Counted from the stretch's first letter, positions 1 to 8,283 are shown. The stretch: 64,000 nucleotides of DNA from Enterococcus crotali (GCF_000633635.1 NZ_AYPQ01000002.1:653442-717441), one strand, 5' to 3'. Numbers and translations are program-made. Notes: generated by a model not told the origin, from the letters alone.

Positions 1-566
1 AATTCATTGGTGAATGTTTCACTACTGACGTATTTTACCTTTGCATCGGGGCGATTTTGCAGCATTTGATGACCAATAGCATGCATCAAATGGGTTTTCC
101 CCAAACCAACACCACCATAAAAGAATAGTGGATTGTAAATAGAACCAGGATCTTCTGCTACAACTAACGCTGCAGCATGTGCCATTTGATTTCCTTTTCC
201 GATAACGAATGTGTCAAAAGAATACTTTGGATTCAATAAAGCCTTTTTCCCATGTTCAGCAATTTTTTCTTGCGTGACAGGGGCTTTTTTTTCTTCCTGA
301 ACAGGCATTGTTTCTTTTTCACCAGTAACAACAAAATGAGGCATGACTTCAGCACCAGTCAATTTAAAGCCGGTTTCGACGATTTTTGCGGCTAAATTCT
401 TTTCCCAATAGTCTTTATGAACAGCAGAAGGAACTTCTAACCATAATTGGTTATTTTCCAACTTTAGCGGTTGCGTTGTTTTTATCCAAGCATCAAAACT
501 TGGCGCAGACAAAACAGATTGGTAAGTATCTTCTAGATCTTTCCAGAAACTTTCCATATCGGGCAT
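1..566 (-). CDS. dnaA: DnaA replication initiator, N-terminal 188 residues (runs off the window)
   Basis: Chromosomal replication initiator ATPase; binds DnaA boxes in the adjacent oriC and opens the origin. Reading from 566 leftwards, an N-terminal domain I (about residues 1-85) is followed by a Glu/Lys/Pro-rich linker and the start of the AAA+ domain, with [12 protein letters not shown] and the Walker A motif GGVGLGKTH visible. The ATG at 564-566 is chosen because a strong Shine-Dalgarno (TAAGGAGGTCA on the minus strand, 571-581) sits just upstream. The sensor and C-terminal DNA-binding domains lie outside the window. The divergent orientation to rpmH is the usual Firmicute origin arrangement. 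Confidence 0.97.
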   Translation of the reverse strand, partial: MPDMESFWKDLEDTYQSVLSAPSFDAWIKTTQPLKLENNQLWLEVPSAVHKDYWEKNLAAKIVETGFKLTGAEVMPHFVVTGEKETMPVQEEKKAPVTQEKIAEHGKKALLNPKYSFDTFVIGKGNQMAHAAALVVAEDPGSIYNPLFFYGGVGLGKTHLMHAIGHQMLQNRPDAKVKYVSSETFTNE

Positions 567-1206
567 ATGGTGACCTCCTTAGTTTAAAAGCGGAACAAAC
601 CGCATAATTCTGACAGAAAAATAGGAAAAAATGAGAGTGGCATTTTTTGCCGTAATCAAATTTTGGTCTTTTTTCTGAGAAATAAGCTCGCACAACTAAA
701 TACAAATTTTTCTATATAAAAAAGCAGAGCAAATATAAATTGATAAGCAAATAGAATTTTAGCATTTTTTTCAAACTTTTTCCACAGGCAAATTGTTAAT
801 TGTGGAAAAAAATTCACAGAGGGTGATAAACTTATCCACAGAGAGGGAATAAACTGTGGATTTATCTTAACGATTTTATTTATCCACAGCATATTATGTA
901 AAACAAAACCAGCTATTAATGGATTTTAAAGAAGTTATGCACAGTAAAAAAACAATATGTGCATAACTTTTTCACACCCTGTTTTTTTGTGCAAAAGTGT
1001 GAAGAAAATTAAAAATGAACTAGGAGGACTAAAAAAACTATCCACAAGTTATCCCTAAGTTTTTCTCATTTGTGGATAACTTATTTAGCGAGGTGGAAAA
1101 ATTATTTCCTGAAAATTTATTGACAAATCTACCCAATACTAGTTATACTATCAAAGTATGTCTATGTATTGATGGATAGTTACAATTTCAGGAGGTGGAA
1201 CAAGAG
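567..1206. other. oriC region with DnaA boxes between dnaA and rpmH
   Basis: A 640-bp AT-rich gene-free stretch carrying many copies of the DnaA-box motif TTATCCACA or one-mismatch forms: 832-840 (+), 855-863 (-, AAATCCACA), 880-888 (+), 935-943 (+, TTATGCACA), 959-967 (-, same variant), 1038-1046 (+, CTATCCACA) and 1071-1079 (-). Boxes occur on both strands, with A/T runs around 610-780 that could serve as the unwinding region. Placement between dnaA and rpmH matches oriC in Firmicutes. Exact limits and the unwinding site are inference. Confidence 0.9.
1120..1149 (+). promoter_or_regulatory. Sigma-A promoter of rpmH
   Basis: TTGACA at 1120-1125 and TATACT at 1144-1149 separated by 18 bp, ending about 58 bp before the rpmH start; a GGAGGT ribosome-binding site follows at 1191-1196. 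Confidence 0.8.
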
Positions 1207-1341
1207 ATGAAAAGAACGTATCAACCAAACAAACGCAAACGTCAAAAAGTTCACGGTTTCCGTAAACGCATGAGCACAAAAAATGGTCGCAACGTATTAG
1301 CGAGCAGACGTCGTAAAGGCAGAAAAGTTATTTCAGCATAA
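1207..1341 (+). CDS. rpmH: 50S ribosomal protein L34
   Basis: A 44-residue, extremely basic protein starting [18 protein letters not shown] and ending [11 protein letters not shown], the signature of bacterial L34, a component of the large ribosomal subunit. It has the usual length for the family. The ATG at 1207 is preceded by GGAGGT with good spacing. It is transcribed from its own promoter at 1120-1149 and closed by a strong terminator at 1380-1445, so it does not appear to be co-transcribed with rnpA, which lies almost 690 bp downstream. Confidence 0.98.
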   Translation: MKRTYQPNKRKRQKVHGFRKRMSTKNGRNVLASRRRKGRKVISA

Positions 1342-1379
1342 TCTATGTTGACTTTAAATAACGAATCAAGTGTAAACTA

Positions 1380-1445
1380 AGAACCCTTTATTATCTTCAC
1401 AAAGTATGTGTGGAAATAATAAAGGGTTCTTTTGTTGTGAATCAC
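1380..1445 (+). terminator. Intrinsic terminator after rpmH
   Basis: Perfect 15-bp stem: AGAACCCTTTATTAT (1380-1394) pairs with ATAATAAAGGGTTCT (1426-1440), followed by TTTTG. A structured repeat begins immediately 3' of it. Confidence 0.9.
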
Positions 1446-1730
1446 TACGACTGGCTTGCCCAGAGTAGATGATGAACAATACTTGGCGAACGTAGTGAGA
1501 GAAGTTACCATACTAGTGAATCACTCCACGTCGCTTCGATCTCATCAAACTCTAAGTGCTAAAGCACTAAGAATTGAAGGACTACGACTGGCTTGCCCAG
1601 AGTAGTTGATGAACAATACAAGGCGTGCGTAGTGAGAGAAGTTACCATACTAGTGAATCACTCCACATCGCTTCGATTGCATCAATTTCTAAGTACCAAA
1701 GTATTAAGAATTGAAGGACTAGTAAATCAC
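1437..1730 (+). repeat. Structured intergenic repeat, two tandem ~137-bp units
   Basis: Two head-to-tail units (landmark CTACGACTGGCTTGCCCAGA at 1445 and again at 1582) related to the arrays at 20283-20650 and 25621-25712. Each unit holds a hairpin (CTAC...GTAG arms here, CCAC...GTGG in the other arrays, so the pair covaries), a conserved GATGAACAATAC...GAGAGAAGTTACCATACTAG block, and a second hairpin of type AGTGCT-AA-AGCACT, ending in GAATTGAAGG. The repeat starts directly after a terminator in all three places. No coding potential was seen. Its function is unknown. Confidence 0.75.
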
Positions 1731-1951
1731 CAAATACCTAACACTAAAAAAGTAGTAAGCTAAGAATGAAAAGCAAAATAATAATTTAGGGAAAGAAACA
1801 TTCATGTCCTAAATTATGCCCATTTTATTTCAACATCACCAACCTCAAAAATCTCTCATGCCATAAAATAAAGTGAAAAAAAACCAAAAAAATGATAATA
1901 TATGAAATTAGAGTCATTATCACTAAAATCTCCGGTTATTTTCCATGAAAT
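1731..1951. other. Gene-free stretch before rnpA
   Basis: No gene seen. It contains an isolated hairpin with 10-bp arms (ATAATTTAGG 1781-1790 with CCTAAATTAT 1808-1817) followed by a T-rich tract, which could be a weak terminator, and AT-rich sequence leading to the rnpA promoter. Confidence 0.5.
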
Positions 1952-1982
1952 TTGGAAAAAATAGTCTGAGATATGCTATTAT
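1952..1982 (+). promoter_or_regulatory. Probable promoter of rnpA-yidC-khpB
   Basis: Extended -10 element TGC-TATTAT (1974-1982) with a poor -35 TTGGAA at 1952-1957 (19-bp spacer). It lies about 40 bp upstream of the rnpA ribosome-binding site. Confidence 0.5.
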
Positions 1983-2029
1983 TGTAGAGTGAGCAAAAAA
2001 GAAAGATAGAAAGAAACAAAGGGATGAAA

Positions 2030-2368
2030 ATGAAGAAATCCTATAGAGTAAAAAAAGAGAAAGAATTTCAAGCAGTATTTGAACACAAGCAGTCTTGTGC
2101 GAATCGCAGATTTGTTGTCTATGTATTGGAAAAACCAGAACAAAAGCATTTTCGAGTTGGAATTTCCGTAGGGAAAAAAATTGGGAATGCAGTGGTTAGA
2201 AATGCCGTTAAGCGTAAGCTCCGTACGTCGATTTACCAATTAAAAGAGTTGATTGATCCAACATGTGATTTTATTATCATCGCAAGACCAGGTGTTGACA
2301 AGTTAACATCTGAAGAAATTCACACTAATGTGATGCATGTTTTAAAGCTTGCAAAAATTTTGAAATAA
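2030..2368 (+). CDS. rnpA: Ribonuclease P protein component
   Basis: Protein subunit of RNase P, which helps the catalytic RNA mature the 5' ends of tRNAs. The 112-residue product starts MKKSYRVKKEKEF and has the family core FRVGISVGKKIGNAVVRNAVKR, which contains the RNR-type RNA-binding helix. ATG 2030 is preferred over the in-frame ATG at 2024 because the AAAGGG ribosome-binding site (2018-2023) abuts the latter and is correctly spaced for the former. yidC follows after 15 bp, the usual rnpA-yidC pairing. Confidence 0.96.
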   Translation: MKKSYRVKKEKEFQAVFEHKQSCANRRFVVYVLEKPEQKHFRVGISVGKKIGNAVVRNAVKRKLRTSIYQLKELIDPTCDFIIIARPGVDKLTSEEIHTNVMHVLKLAKILK

Positions 2369-2383
2369 GAGAGGAACAGTTTT

Positions 2384-3211
2384 GTGAAGAAGTATAAACG
2401 CCTATTATTGATGGCAGGTCTAGTGACACTTGTTTTTGTGTTGTCTGCCTGTGGAACCGCCCCGATTAATGAGAACAGTACAGGAATTTGGGACCGCTAC
2501 ATTGTCTATTATTTTGCGGAAGCAATTAAATTCCTATCCATTTCAGCAAATACTGGTATTGGGATCATCTTATTTACATTAGTAATTAGAATTATTTTAT
2601 TACCATTGATGCATTTCCAAACGAAAAGTATGCGCAAAACCCAAGAGTTACAACCAAAATTAAAAGCGCTGCAAAAACAATATTCATCAAAAGATCCGGA
2701 AACGCAACGTCTATTCCGTGAAGAACAGCAAAAATTATACGCTGAAAACAATGTAAATCCATATGCAGGTTGTTTACCGCTATTGATCCAAATGCCGATC
2801 ATGATGGCTCTTTATCAATCTATTTCTCGTGTACCTGAATTGAAACAGGGAAGTTTTATGTGGCTTAACTTGGGTCAACCCGATCCATACCTGATTTTAC
2901 CGATTTTAGCGGCAGTCTTTACATTTGCCAGCAGCTATTTGACTAGTATGAGTCAAATCGAATCAAATGCTTCATTAAAAATCATGAACTTCGTAATGCC
3001 AGTTATGATCTTTGTCATGGGGATGAGCTTAGCCAGCGGATTATCACTTTACTGGGTAGTTTCAAATGCTTTCCAAGTGGGTCAAACGTTATTGATCAAC
3101 AATCCATTCAAAATCCGCAAAGAACGTGCAGAGGCTGAAAGACAAGTAAAAGAACGCGAACGTGCATTGAAGAAAGCAATGAATCCTAAGAAAAAAAATA
3201 AGAAAAAATAA
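2384..3211 (+). CDS. yidC: Membrane protein insertase YidC (lipoprotein form)
   Basis: Inserts and folds membrane proteins, alone or with Sec. The 275-residue product begins with GTG and has a lipoprotein signal with lipobox LSAC (Cys23), then five predicted membrane segments with the 60KD_IMP core (TLVIRIILLPLMHFQTKSM, NPYAGCLPLLIQMPIMMALY, SGLSLYWVVSNAFQVGQTLL). The conserved Arg in the first core segment lies in the LVIRI motif. The C-terminus is very basic and ends in KKKNKKK, typical of Gram-positive YidC1/SpoIIIJ for ribosome contact. It is in an operon between rnpA and khpB (15-bp gaps). Confidence 0.97.
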   Translation: MKKYKRLLLMAGLVTLVFVLSACGTAPINENSTGIWDRYIVYYFAEAIKFLSISANTGIGIILFTLVIRIILLPLMHFQTKSMRKTQELQPKLKALQKQYSSKDPETQRLFREEQQKLYAENNVNPYAGCLPLLIQMPIMMALYQSISRVPELKQGSFMWLNLGQPDPYLILPILAAVFTFASSYLTSMSQIESNASLKIMNFVMPVMIFVMGMSLASGLSLYWVVSNAFQVGQTLLINNPFKIRKERAEAERQVKERERALKKAMNPKKKNKKK

Positions 3212-3226
3212 AAGGAGGTTTTCCAG

Positions 3227-3994
3227 ATGCCGGTTTATGAGGGAAACACAATTGAAGAAGCAACAACTAAAGGGTTGAGTGCACTGAATTTGTCAAAAGA
3301 AGAGGTAGAGATCAAGGTGATCGCAGACGCTAAAAAAGGTTTCTTGGGTTTTGGTAAGAAGCTAGCTCAAGTATCGATCGAACCTACTGTCAGCGAACAA
3401 ATTGCAGAAGCAGTTACAGAGACAGTCGAAGATATCATTGTGACAGATGAGGAAGTCAAAGTAGAGACAGCTGTTGAAGAGTTGTTAGCTACTGAATCTA
3501 ATTCTTCTGAACCAAAAGTCTTGGAAAACCTTGAAGATGAAGAAGCAATCACTGAGTTGGCCTTGTATTTAACAACCATTTCAAAAGAACTAAATGCACC
3601 TGCTCTAGTCCGTTTGGAACGTAAAGATGGCTTGTTGGTTTTCCATCTAGATACGGATAAACAAGGAATTTTGATTGGAAAGCACGGTAAAGTTTTAAAT
3701 GCGATGCAGTATTTAGCACAAGTATTTGTTCATCGTGTTGCAGAAAATAAATTATCAGTGGTAGTAAATGTTGGGGATTATCGTGAAAAACGTCAAGCAA
3801 TCTTACAACGTTTAGCAGAAAGAACAGCAGAAAAAGTGAAGCAAACTGGTCGTCCAGTTTTTCTAGAACCAATGCCTGCATTTGAAAGAAAACAAATCCA
3901 CTTTACCTTGAGTAAAGATGATCACATCAAAACACACTCAGAAGGCGATGAACCTTACCGCTATCTAGTTGTTGAACCAGTAAAAAAATATTAA
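3227..3994 (+). CDS. khpB: RNA-binding protein KhpB/Jag
   Basis: RNA-binding regulator of cell elongation and division that partners with KhpA. The 255-residue product has an N-terminal Jag_N domain (about 1-50: YEGNTIEEATTKGL...KKGFLGFGKK), an acidic linker (about 55-110), a KH domain with the IGKHGKVLNAMQYL GxxG-type loop (about 145-190), and a C-terminal R3H domain with an Arg-x3-His pattern (ERKQIHF). It starts at ATG 3227 with an AAGGAGG site and forms the last gene of the rnpA-yidC-khpB operon, closed by the terminator at 4004-4045. Confidence 0.96.
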   Translation: MPVYEGNTIEEATTKGLSALNLSKEEVEIKVIADAKKGFLGFGKKLAQVSIEPTVSEQIAEAVTETVEDIIVTDEEVKVETAVEELLATESNSSEPKVLENLEDEEAITELALYLTTISKELNAPALVRLERKDGLLVFHLDTDKQGILIGKHGKVLNAMQYLAQVFVHRVAENKLSVVVNVGDYREKRQAILQRLAERTAEKVKQTGRPVFLEPMPAFERKQIHFTLSKDDHIKTHSEGDEPYRYLVVEPVKKY

Positions 3995-4003
3995 TGAACG
4001 TAA

Positions 4004-4045
4004 AAATGTCCCTTTAAAAAGTTATTTTTTTAAAGGGACATTTAT
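4004..4045 (+). terminator. Intrinsic terminator after khpB
   Basis: AAATGTCCCTTTAAAAA pairs with TTTTTTAAAGGGACATTT across a short GTTA loop; A-run 5' and T-run 3' make it plausible in both directions. Confidence 0.9.
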
Positions 4046-4079
4046 TGTTTAAATCAATTCATTCATGTGAAAAAACAGA

Positions 4080-4108
4080 TTGACAAATGCTGTTAAACAA
4101 AGTATATT
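4080..4108 (+). promoter_or_regulatory. Consensus sigma-A promoter of a small RNA candidate
   Basis: TTGACA (4080-4085), 17-bp spacer, TATATT (4103-4108). No coding sequence starts within the next 200 bp, but a terminator lies 75 bp downstream. Confidence 0.8.
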
Positions 4109-4113
4109 TTAAG

Positions 4114-4210
4114 ACGAAATCATTCTTATCAACGTACAAAATACGGTGATAAAGTAGTTGAAGCATTCGTGCTTCTTCCAGCCTGGTTCTTTTAGAATCA
4201 GGTTTTTTAT
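4114..4210 (+). ncRNA. Candidate ~95-nt small RNA with three hairpins
   Basis: A promoter-to-terminator unit with no open frame. Hairpin 1: TTATCA-A-CGTA-(CAAAA)-TACG-G-TGATAA, 4126-4152. Hairpin 2: GAAGCA-(TTCG)-TGCTTC, 4160-4175, capped by a UUCG tetraloop. Hairpin 3, the terminator: CCTGGTTCT-(TTT)-AGAATCAGG, 4182-4202, then TTTTTT. The compact structure and a consensus promoter argue for a stable RNA. I do not recognise it as a named family. Covariation across related genomes would decide it. Confidence 0.65.
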
Positions 4211-4325
4211 TTTGTCTCTAGCTAAGGAGTATGACAAAAGTCACATGAGATGATGACAAAATAATCTAACAAAAGTGCTGAGTATCCTGCATAATAAGTT
4301 TATCAACTATTAAGGAGAAAACATT

Positions 4326-4492
4326 ATGAATGATCAAGCAAATAGAATCGAAGCATTAGAATTGGAAAATGAAACTTACGTTTAAAATTAGTAGCAACCA
4401 AAGAAGAGAATAAAGGGGCTTGGGCAAGTTGGATTTGGGTACTTGTTCCTGTTGTAGGAATGATAGTAGGCGCATTTCATACGATAGTTTAG
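4326..4492 (+). pseudogene. Small single-pass membrane protein gene, frameshifted
   Basis: Starts ATG at 4326 after AAGGAG and reads MNDQANRIEALELENET..., then stops after 19 codons. Restoring one base near 4371-4376 gives a 55-residue protein with a short coiled coil (LELENE-LRLKLVATKEEN) and one C-terminal membrane helix (ASWIWVLVPVVGMIVGAF). Whether it is a real mutation, a sequencing indel or recoding is not decidable here. I do not recognise the family. Confidence 0.55.
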
Positions 4493-4497
4493 TCAAA

Positions 4498-4632
4498 AAA
4501 AAGAGGCCGAGACAAACACCCATGAGGGCTATCGCCCTCACCAAACAGAATGAAAACGAAAGTGATCGACCTACAGGCTTTTTCCTGTCATACTTAGAGA
4601 TGACAGGAGTGGCTTGTAGGTCGATCACTTAT
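4498..4632. repeat. Palindromic REP-like element, left of the IS
   Basis: Begins AAAGAGGCCGAGACAAAC, resembling the AGGCTGGGACAAA-type intergenic elements common in Lactobacillales, and contains a long hairpin: AGTGATCGACCTACA (4561-4575) with TGTAGGTCGATCACT (4615-4629), plus an inner stem CCTGTCA/TGACAGG (4584-4590/4601-4607) and a small GAGGGC...GCCCTC hairpin near 4526-4539. Confidence 0.6.
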
Positions 4633-4659
4633 TGAGGTTCTTCTCCAAGTGACCTTGAG

Positions 4660-4775
4660 GGACAAACTAGATCATTCTACTTATTTGCACCAATCATTAG
4701 GTCTTAGAACCTGCGTATAAAAATAAATTGTTTCTATAAGTAGAATAGCCCCTTCTGTACTTTTTTTCAAGGAGG
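4660..4775 (+). ncRNA. Candidate bridge RNA in the IS110 leader
   Basis: IS110-group elements encode a structured guide (bridge) RNA upstream of the transposase. Here the leader contains an 11-bp inverted repeat ATTCTACTTAT (4674-4684)/ATAAGTAGAAT (4736-4746) enclosing a smaller AGGT...ACCT hairpin (4701-4714). Placement and structure fit, but target- and donor-binding loops cannot be assigned without insertion-site comparison. Confidence 0.35.
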
Positions 4776-4785
4776 AATGTTGAAA

Positions 4786-5942
4786 ATGGAAGATGTACTT
4801 CGGTCTTGTTGTGCTGGATTAGACATCCATCAAAAAGTGATTGTTGCTTGTATTATTCGTTCTACCGAAGGGAAAAAACGGCCAGAAAAATTCTTTGGTA
4901 GTTTTGACACGACAACTCGTGGTCTTTTTGACTTGTCTGATTGGTTGACTTCTTACGAAGTCACACACATAAGCATGGAAAGCACGGGCGTTTATTGGAA
5001 ATGCGTCTGGCGAATTTTACAGAATCACTTTGAGCTGCAGTTAGCGAACCCTCGTCATATCAAAAATATTCCAGGGAAAAAAACGGATATGAAAGATGCA
5101 GAGTGGATTGCGCGACTCACTCGATTAGGCGTCGTCCCTACAAGTTTTGTTCCACCAGAACCCATTCAGGAACTGAGAGATTTAACTCGCTACCGCAAAC
5201 ATTTAGTGGAAGATTTGAATCGAGAAAAAAATCGCGGGCACATGGTGTTACAGAATGCTGGAATCAAATTAGCTTCAGTAATTAAAGATATCTATGGAAA
5301 ATCTGGTAGAGGGTTACTTTATGCTTTAATTAAAAATGAACAAATCACAGAAACACTCATCCTCAAATGTGTGTATACAACATTACGCAGAAAAGTTCCT
5401 CAATTGCTCGAATCTTTAGAAGGATTTATGACGCCTCATTATCGTAAAATGTTATCTCTTCATCTCACTCAGATTGAGTGCTTAGAAAAACAATTAGTAG
5501 AAGTCGAAGAAACCATAAATGACTCTCTCGTTCCTTATGAAGAATACGTAGAACGTTTAGAGGAAATTCCGGGAATCAATCGAAGAACCGCGGCAGTTGT
5601 ACTCGCAGAAGTAGGAATAGATATGTCTGTTTTCCCCTCAGCTGGACATCTTGCATCATGGGCAGGAGTGAGTCCAGGAAATAATCAAAGTGCTGGAAAG
5701 ACACGAAGTAAACGTGTAGGAAAAGGAAATTCCTATCTAAAAAAAGTTTTAGCACAAGGGGCACTGGCGGTTTCCCAAGGAAACCTAATCGAATTCAAGC
5801 ATTTTTCTTTCGGGTAAGAAGAAATGCTGGACACAAAAAATCGGTTGTTGCGACCGTTCATTTATTCTTACGTATTATTTATCGGATGTTTTCCGATCAG
5901 TCCCGCTATAATGAACTTGGAGAAAGTTATTTACAAAAATAG
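4786..5942 (+). CDS. IS110-family DEDD transposase, frameshifted near the C-terminus
   Basis: Recombinase of an IS110 element. The N-terminal RuvC-like domain shows the four acidic residues as D13 (GLDIHQ), E65 (MESTG), D101 and D104 (KTDMKDAE). The C-terminal Transposase_20 domain has the helix-hairpin-helix motif LEEIPGINRRTAAVVLAEVG and the serine-containing segment WAGVSPGNNQSAGK that carries the second catalytic residue. ATG 4786 is preferred to 4777, which almost touches the GGAGG site. The frame stops at 5815-5817; adding one T to the run at 5802-5806 restores the family's C-terminus to TAG 5940-5942 (about 385 residues). Confidence 0.9.
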
Positions 5943-5990
5943 AAAGAACAGTTTAAGATGTAACTGCTAAACTGTTCTAGACCAATTAGA

Positions 5991-6030
5991 GCTAACTACG
6001 CATTAAGTAGGAGGTAGCCTTTTTTTGTTT
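5991..6030 (+). terminator. Terminator-like hairpin 3' of the IS
   Basis: GCTA.CTAC pairs with GTAG....TAGC, with an asymmetric internal loop, followed by CTTTTTTTG. Confidence 0.45.
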
Positions 6031-6063
6031 TTTTAGGGTTTAGTTTTCGTATAAAAAGTGTTT

Positions 6064-6219
6064 AGCTCCGAGAAATAAGCTGGAATTTACGAAAATTGCT
6101 CTTCAAATTTTTGTGAATTCCAGCTTATTTCCGAAGGAGCTGCTTTTTTCTCGCCGTTTATTCGGTTTTAGAGTGCACACCAAAACTGATTTTTAGTTTT
6201 GTCCCACATTCTTTTTTTG
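6064..6219. repeat. Palindromic intergenic repeat, right of the IS
   Basis: A long imperfect palindrome of 78 bp: AGCTCC...AAATAAGCTGGAATT (6064-6087) pairs with AATTCCAGCTTATTT...GGAGCT (6116-6141). It continues to TTTTGTCCCACATTCTTTTTTT (about 6197-6218), the inverse complement of the GAGGCCGAGACAAA motif that opens the repeat at 4498. The two may be halves of one composite element into which the IS inserted. Confidence 0.55.
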
Positions 6220-6221
6220 AC

Positions 6222-6566
6222 TTAGCCTATATTCGTTTGAGTAAATTGAACTACAGTTCCATAAGCAAAAATTTCTACGACCCATTTCCCTTGATACTCC
6301 ACATACTTTTCTTCAAAGTGACAATTGATCACAGCATCGGCTTCATATTCAAACGCAATGACTTTCAACTGACGATAAACACCACTGAAAATATCATTTG
6401 GATTGACATCTGGTGAAAATAAGTCTGTCTCGATTCGATCTGTTGCAAAAACAATATCCCGAACGATATATTTTTTACTGACATTCCCTGTAGATAATGT
6501 GATTCCACTTAAACGATTTTCTAATTCTTGTTCACTGAATTCATCTTTTTTTGTTCGTTTCATCAT
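6222..6566 (-). CDS. YbjQ/UPF0145-like small protein
   Basis: A 114-residue soluble protein. The second half (YRQLKVIAFEYEADAVINCHFE, then a beta-strand ending VEIFAYGTVVQF) resembles the YbjQ/heavy-metal-binding-domain fold, where a helix with Ala-Asn/Asp-Ala-Val-Ile precedes two strands ending in GTAV. The assignment is by pattern only. The start at 6566 has AAGGAGG 7 bases upstream. It is monocistronic, with no functional context. An unrelated small conserved protein is the alternative. Confidence 0.55.
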   Translation of the reverse strand: MMKRTKKDEFSEQELENRLSGITLSTGNVSKKYIVRDIVFATDRIETDLFSPDVNPNDIFSGVYRQLKVIAFEYEADAVINCHFEEKYVEYQGKWVVEIFAYGTVVQFTQTNIG

Positions 6567-6654
6567 AGGAACCTCCTTGCCTTATATAAGGTTATTTTAA
6601 AGATAAAACAGAAGAAATGCAAAGTTAACGAATGATTTTAATAAATAAACAATC

Positions 6655-6683
6655 TTGCGAAAAATATGAAAATATGCTATCCT
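6655..6683 (+). promoter_or_regulatory. Promoter of the mnmE leader
   Basis: TTGCGA (6655-6660), exactly 17 bp, TATCCT (6678-6683), with a TGC extended -10. Transcription would start near 6690 and meet the hairpin at 6718-6765 before mnmE. Confidence 0.6.
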
Positions 6684-6717
6684 ATGTCAAGAAATTAATA
6701 GGAATTGATGCAGTGAA

Positions 6718-6765
6718 AGTGCTAGATCCAACCTGAAAAAATAGGGGTGGAGTGGGCGCTTTTTT
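6718..6765 (+). terminator. Terminator/attenuator hairpin in the mnmE leader
   Basis: Outer stem AGTGC/GCGCT (6718-6722/6756-6760) and inner stem CCAACCT/AGGGGTGG (6728-6734/6743-6750), followed by TTTTT. It sits between a good promoter and mnmE with no gene between, so it either ends a ~75-nt RNA or attenuates mnmE. Confidence 0.6.
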
Positions 6766-6872
6766 GTAGCCAAAAATTGAATTATACATAGTTAAAAAAA
6801 GAAGAGTTGTTCAGCTTTGTAGTACTTACTACGCAAAAGACAACTCAATCTATGAACGAAAGGAAGTCAATC

Positions 6873-8270
6873 ATGCAACAAATAACACTAGAATTTGATA
6901 CGATCGCCGCAATTTCAACCCCACCTGGCGAAGGAGCAATCAGTATTGTCCGTTTAAGCGGTGATGAAGCAATTACTATTGCAGATAGAGTCTATCGCTC
7001 TGGTAGTAAGCAATTACTGGACGTTCCCACGCACACCATTCACTATGGTCATATCCTTGATCCTAAAGACGAGAGTTTATTAGATGAAGTGATGGTTTCT
7101 GTCATGCGGGCACCGAAAACATTTACTAGAGAAGATGTCGTTGAAATCAACTGCCACGGCGGAATCGTAGTCGTTAATCAGTTGTTACAGTTATTATTAA
7201 GAGAAGGCGCACGCTTAGCTGAGCCTGGTGAATTCACCAAAAGAGCCTTTTTAAATGGTCGAATGGACTTATCTCAAGCAGAAGCTGTGATGGATTTGAT
7301 TCGAGCAAAAACAGATCGAGCGATGTATGTTGCTTTGGATCAATTAGATGGGAATCTATCCTCTTTGATTCGCTCATTAAGACAAGAAATTTTAGAAACA
7401 TTAGCGCAGGTCGAAGTAAATATCGATTATCCTGAATACGATGATGTAGAAGAATTAACGACAAAGCTATTGCTTGAAAAAGCTGGATTTGTCAAAGCTC
7501 AGATCGAAGGATTATTGACAACAGCGAAGCAAGGAAAAATCTTGCGTGAAGGCTTGAGTACAGCGATCATTGGTCGTCCAAACGTTGGGAAATCAAGTTT
7601 ATTGAACCACTTATTACGTGAAGAAAAAGCGATCGTAACAGATATCGCAGGAACTACAAGAGATGTCATCGAAGAATATGTCAACGTTCGTGGTGTGCCA
7701 TTGAAATTGATCGATACAGCTGGTATCAGAGAAACAGAAGATATCGTGGAACGGATCGGTGTTGAACGTAGCCGCAAAGCATTAGCTGAATCCGATTTGA
7801 TTTTACTCGTTTTGAATCAAAATGAGCCGCTCACAGAAGAAGATCGTCAATTATTAATAGCGACAGACGGATTAAAACGAGTGATCCTACTAAATAAAAT
7901 GGATTTGCCGTCTCAATTAGATCGAGAAGAATTAACACAGCTCGTTAATGATGAAGAAATATTACCCGTATCGGTTTTATCCAATACAGGAATGGAGCAA
8001 CTAGAATTAAAAATCGCAGACTTATTTTTCGGTGGTCAAACAGGGGAAAAAGATGCAACTTACGTATCCAATACCCGTCATATCGCTTTACTAGATCAGG
8101 CAGCGATAGCGCTAGATGAAGTGATTCGAGGAATCGAAGCCGGAATGCCAGTCGATCTCGTTCAAATGGATATGACACGCTGCTGGGACTTTTTAGGTGA
8201 AATCGTCGGTGACAGTGTCCAAGATGAACTGATCACCCAATTATTCAGTCAATTTTGTTTAGGAAAATAG
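6873..8270 (+). CDS. mnmE: tRNA uridine-5-carboxymethylaminomethyl modification GTPase
   Basis: GTPase that works with MnmG to install the cmnm5 group on wobble U34 of several tRNAs. The 465-residue product has the N-terminal formyl-THF-binding domain ([22 protein letters not shown]), a helical domain, an inserted G domain with G1 GRPNVGKSS, the G2/G3 region DIAGTTRD and DTAGIRE, and G4 NKMD, and the C-terminal CLGK (residues FCLGK) that supplies the catalytic Cys. ATG 6873 gives the family length; longer in-frame upstream sequence is not conserved-looking. mnmG follows after 13 bp. Confidence 0.97.
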   Translation: MQQITLEFDTIAAISTPPGEGAISIVRLSGDEAITIADRVYRSGSKQLLDVPTHTIHYGHILDPKDESLLDEVMVSVMRAPKTFTREDVVEINCHGGIVVVNQLLQLLLREGARLAEPGEFTKRAFLNGRMDLSQAEAVMDLIRAKTDRAMYVALDQLDGNLSSLIRSLRQEILETLAQVEVNIDYPEYDDVEELTTKLLLEKAGFVKAQIEGLLTTAKQGKILREGLSTAIIGRPNVGKSSLLNHLLREEKAIVTDIAGTTRDVIEEYVNVRGVPLKLIDTAGIRETEDIVERIGVERSRKALAESDLILLVLNQNEPLTEEDRQLLIATDGLKRVILLNKMDLPSQLDREELTQLVNDEEILPVSVLSNTGMEQLELKIADLFFGGQTGEKDATYVSNTRHIALLDQAAIALDEVIRGIEAGMPVDLVQMDMTRCWDFLGEIVGDSVQDELITQLFSQFCLGK

Positions 8271-8283
8271 AAAGGAAGAGTCG

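Larger units (their letters stand above)
4640..5980 (+). mobile_element. IS110-family insertion sequence (limits approximate)
   Basis: A DEDD-type IS110 transposase gene with a non-coding 5' leader and a short 3' non-coding part, lodged between two palindromic repeats. IS110 elements lack terminal inverted repeats, so the ends cannot be read from one copy. The 3' flank has an 11-bp-arm hairpin AGAACAGTTTA/TAAACTGTTCT (5945-5955/5969-5979). Insertion next to palindromic REP-like sequences is known for this family (for example IS621). Confidence 0.6.

Noticed and set aside
4061..4076. Second parS-like sequence ending CATGTGAAAAA
   Set aside because: Only about 13 of 16 positions match and the palindrome arms are not symmetrical.
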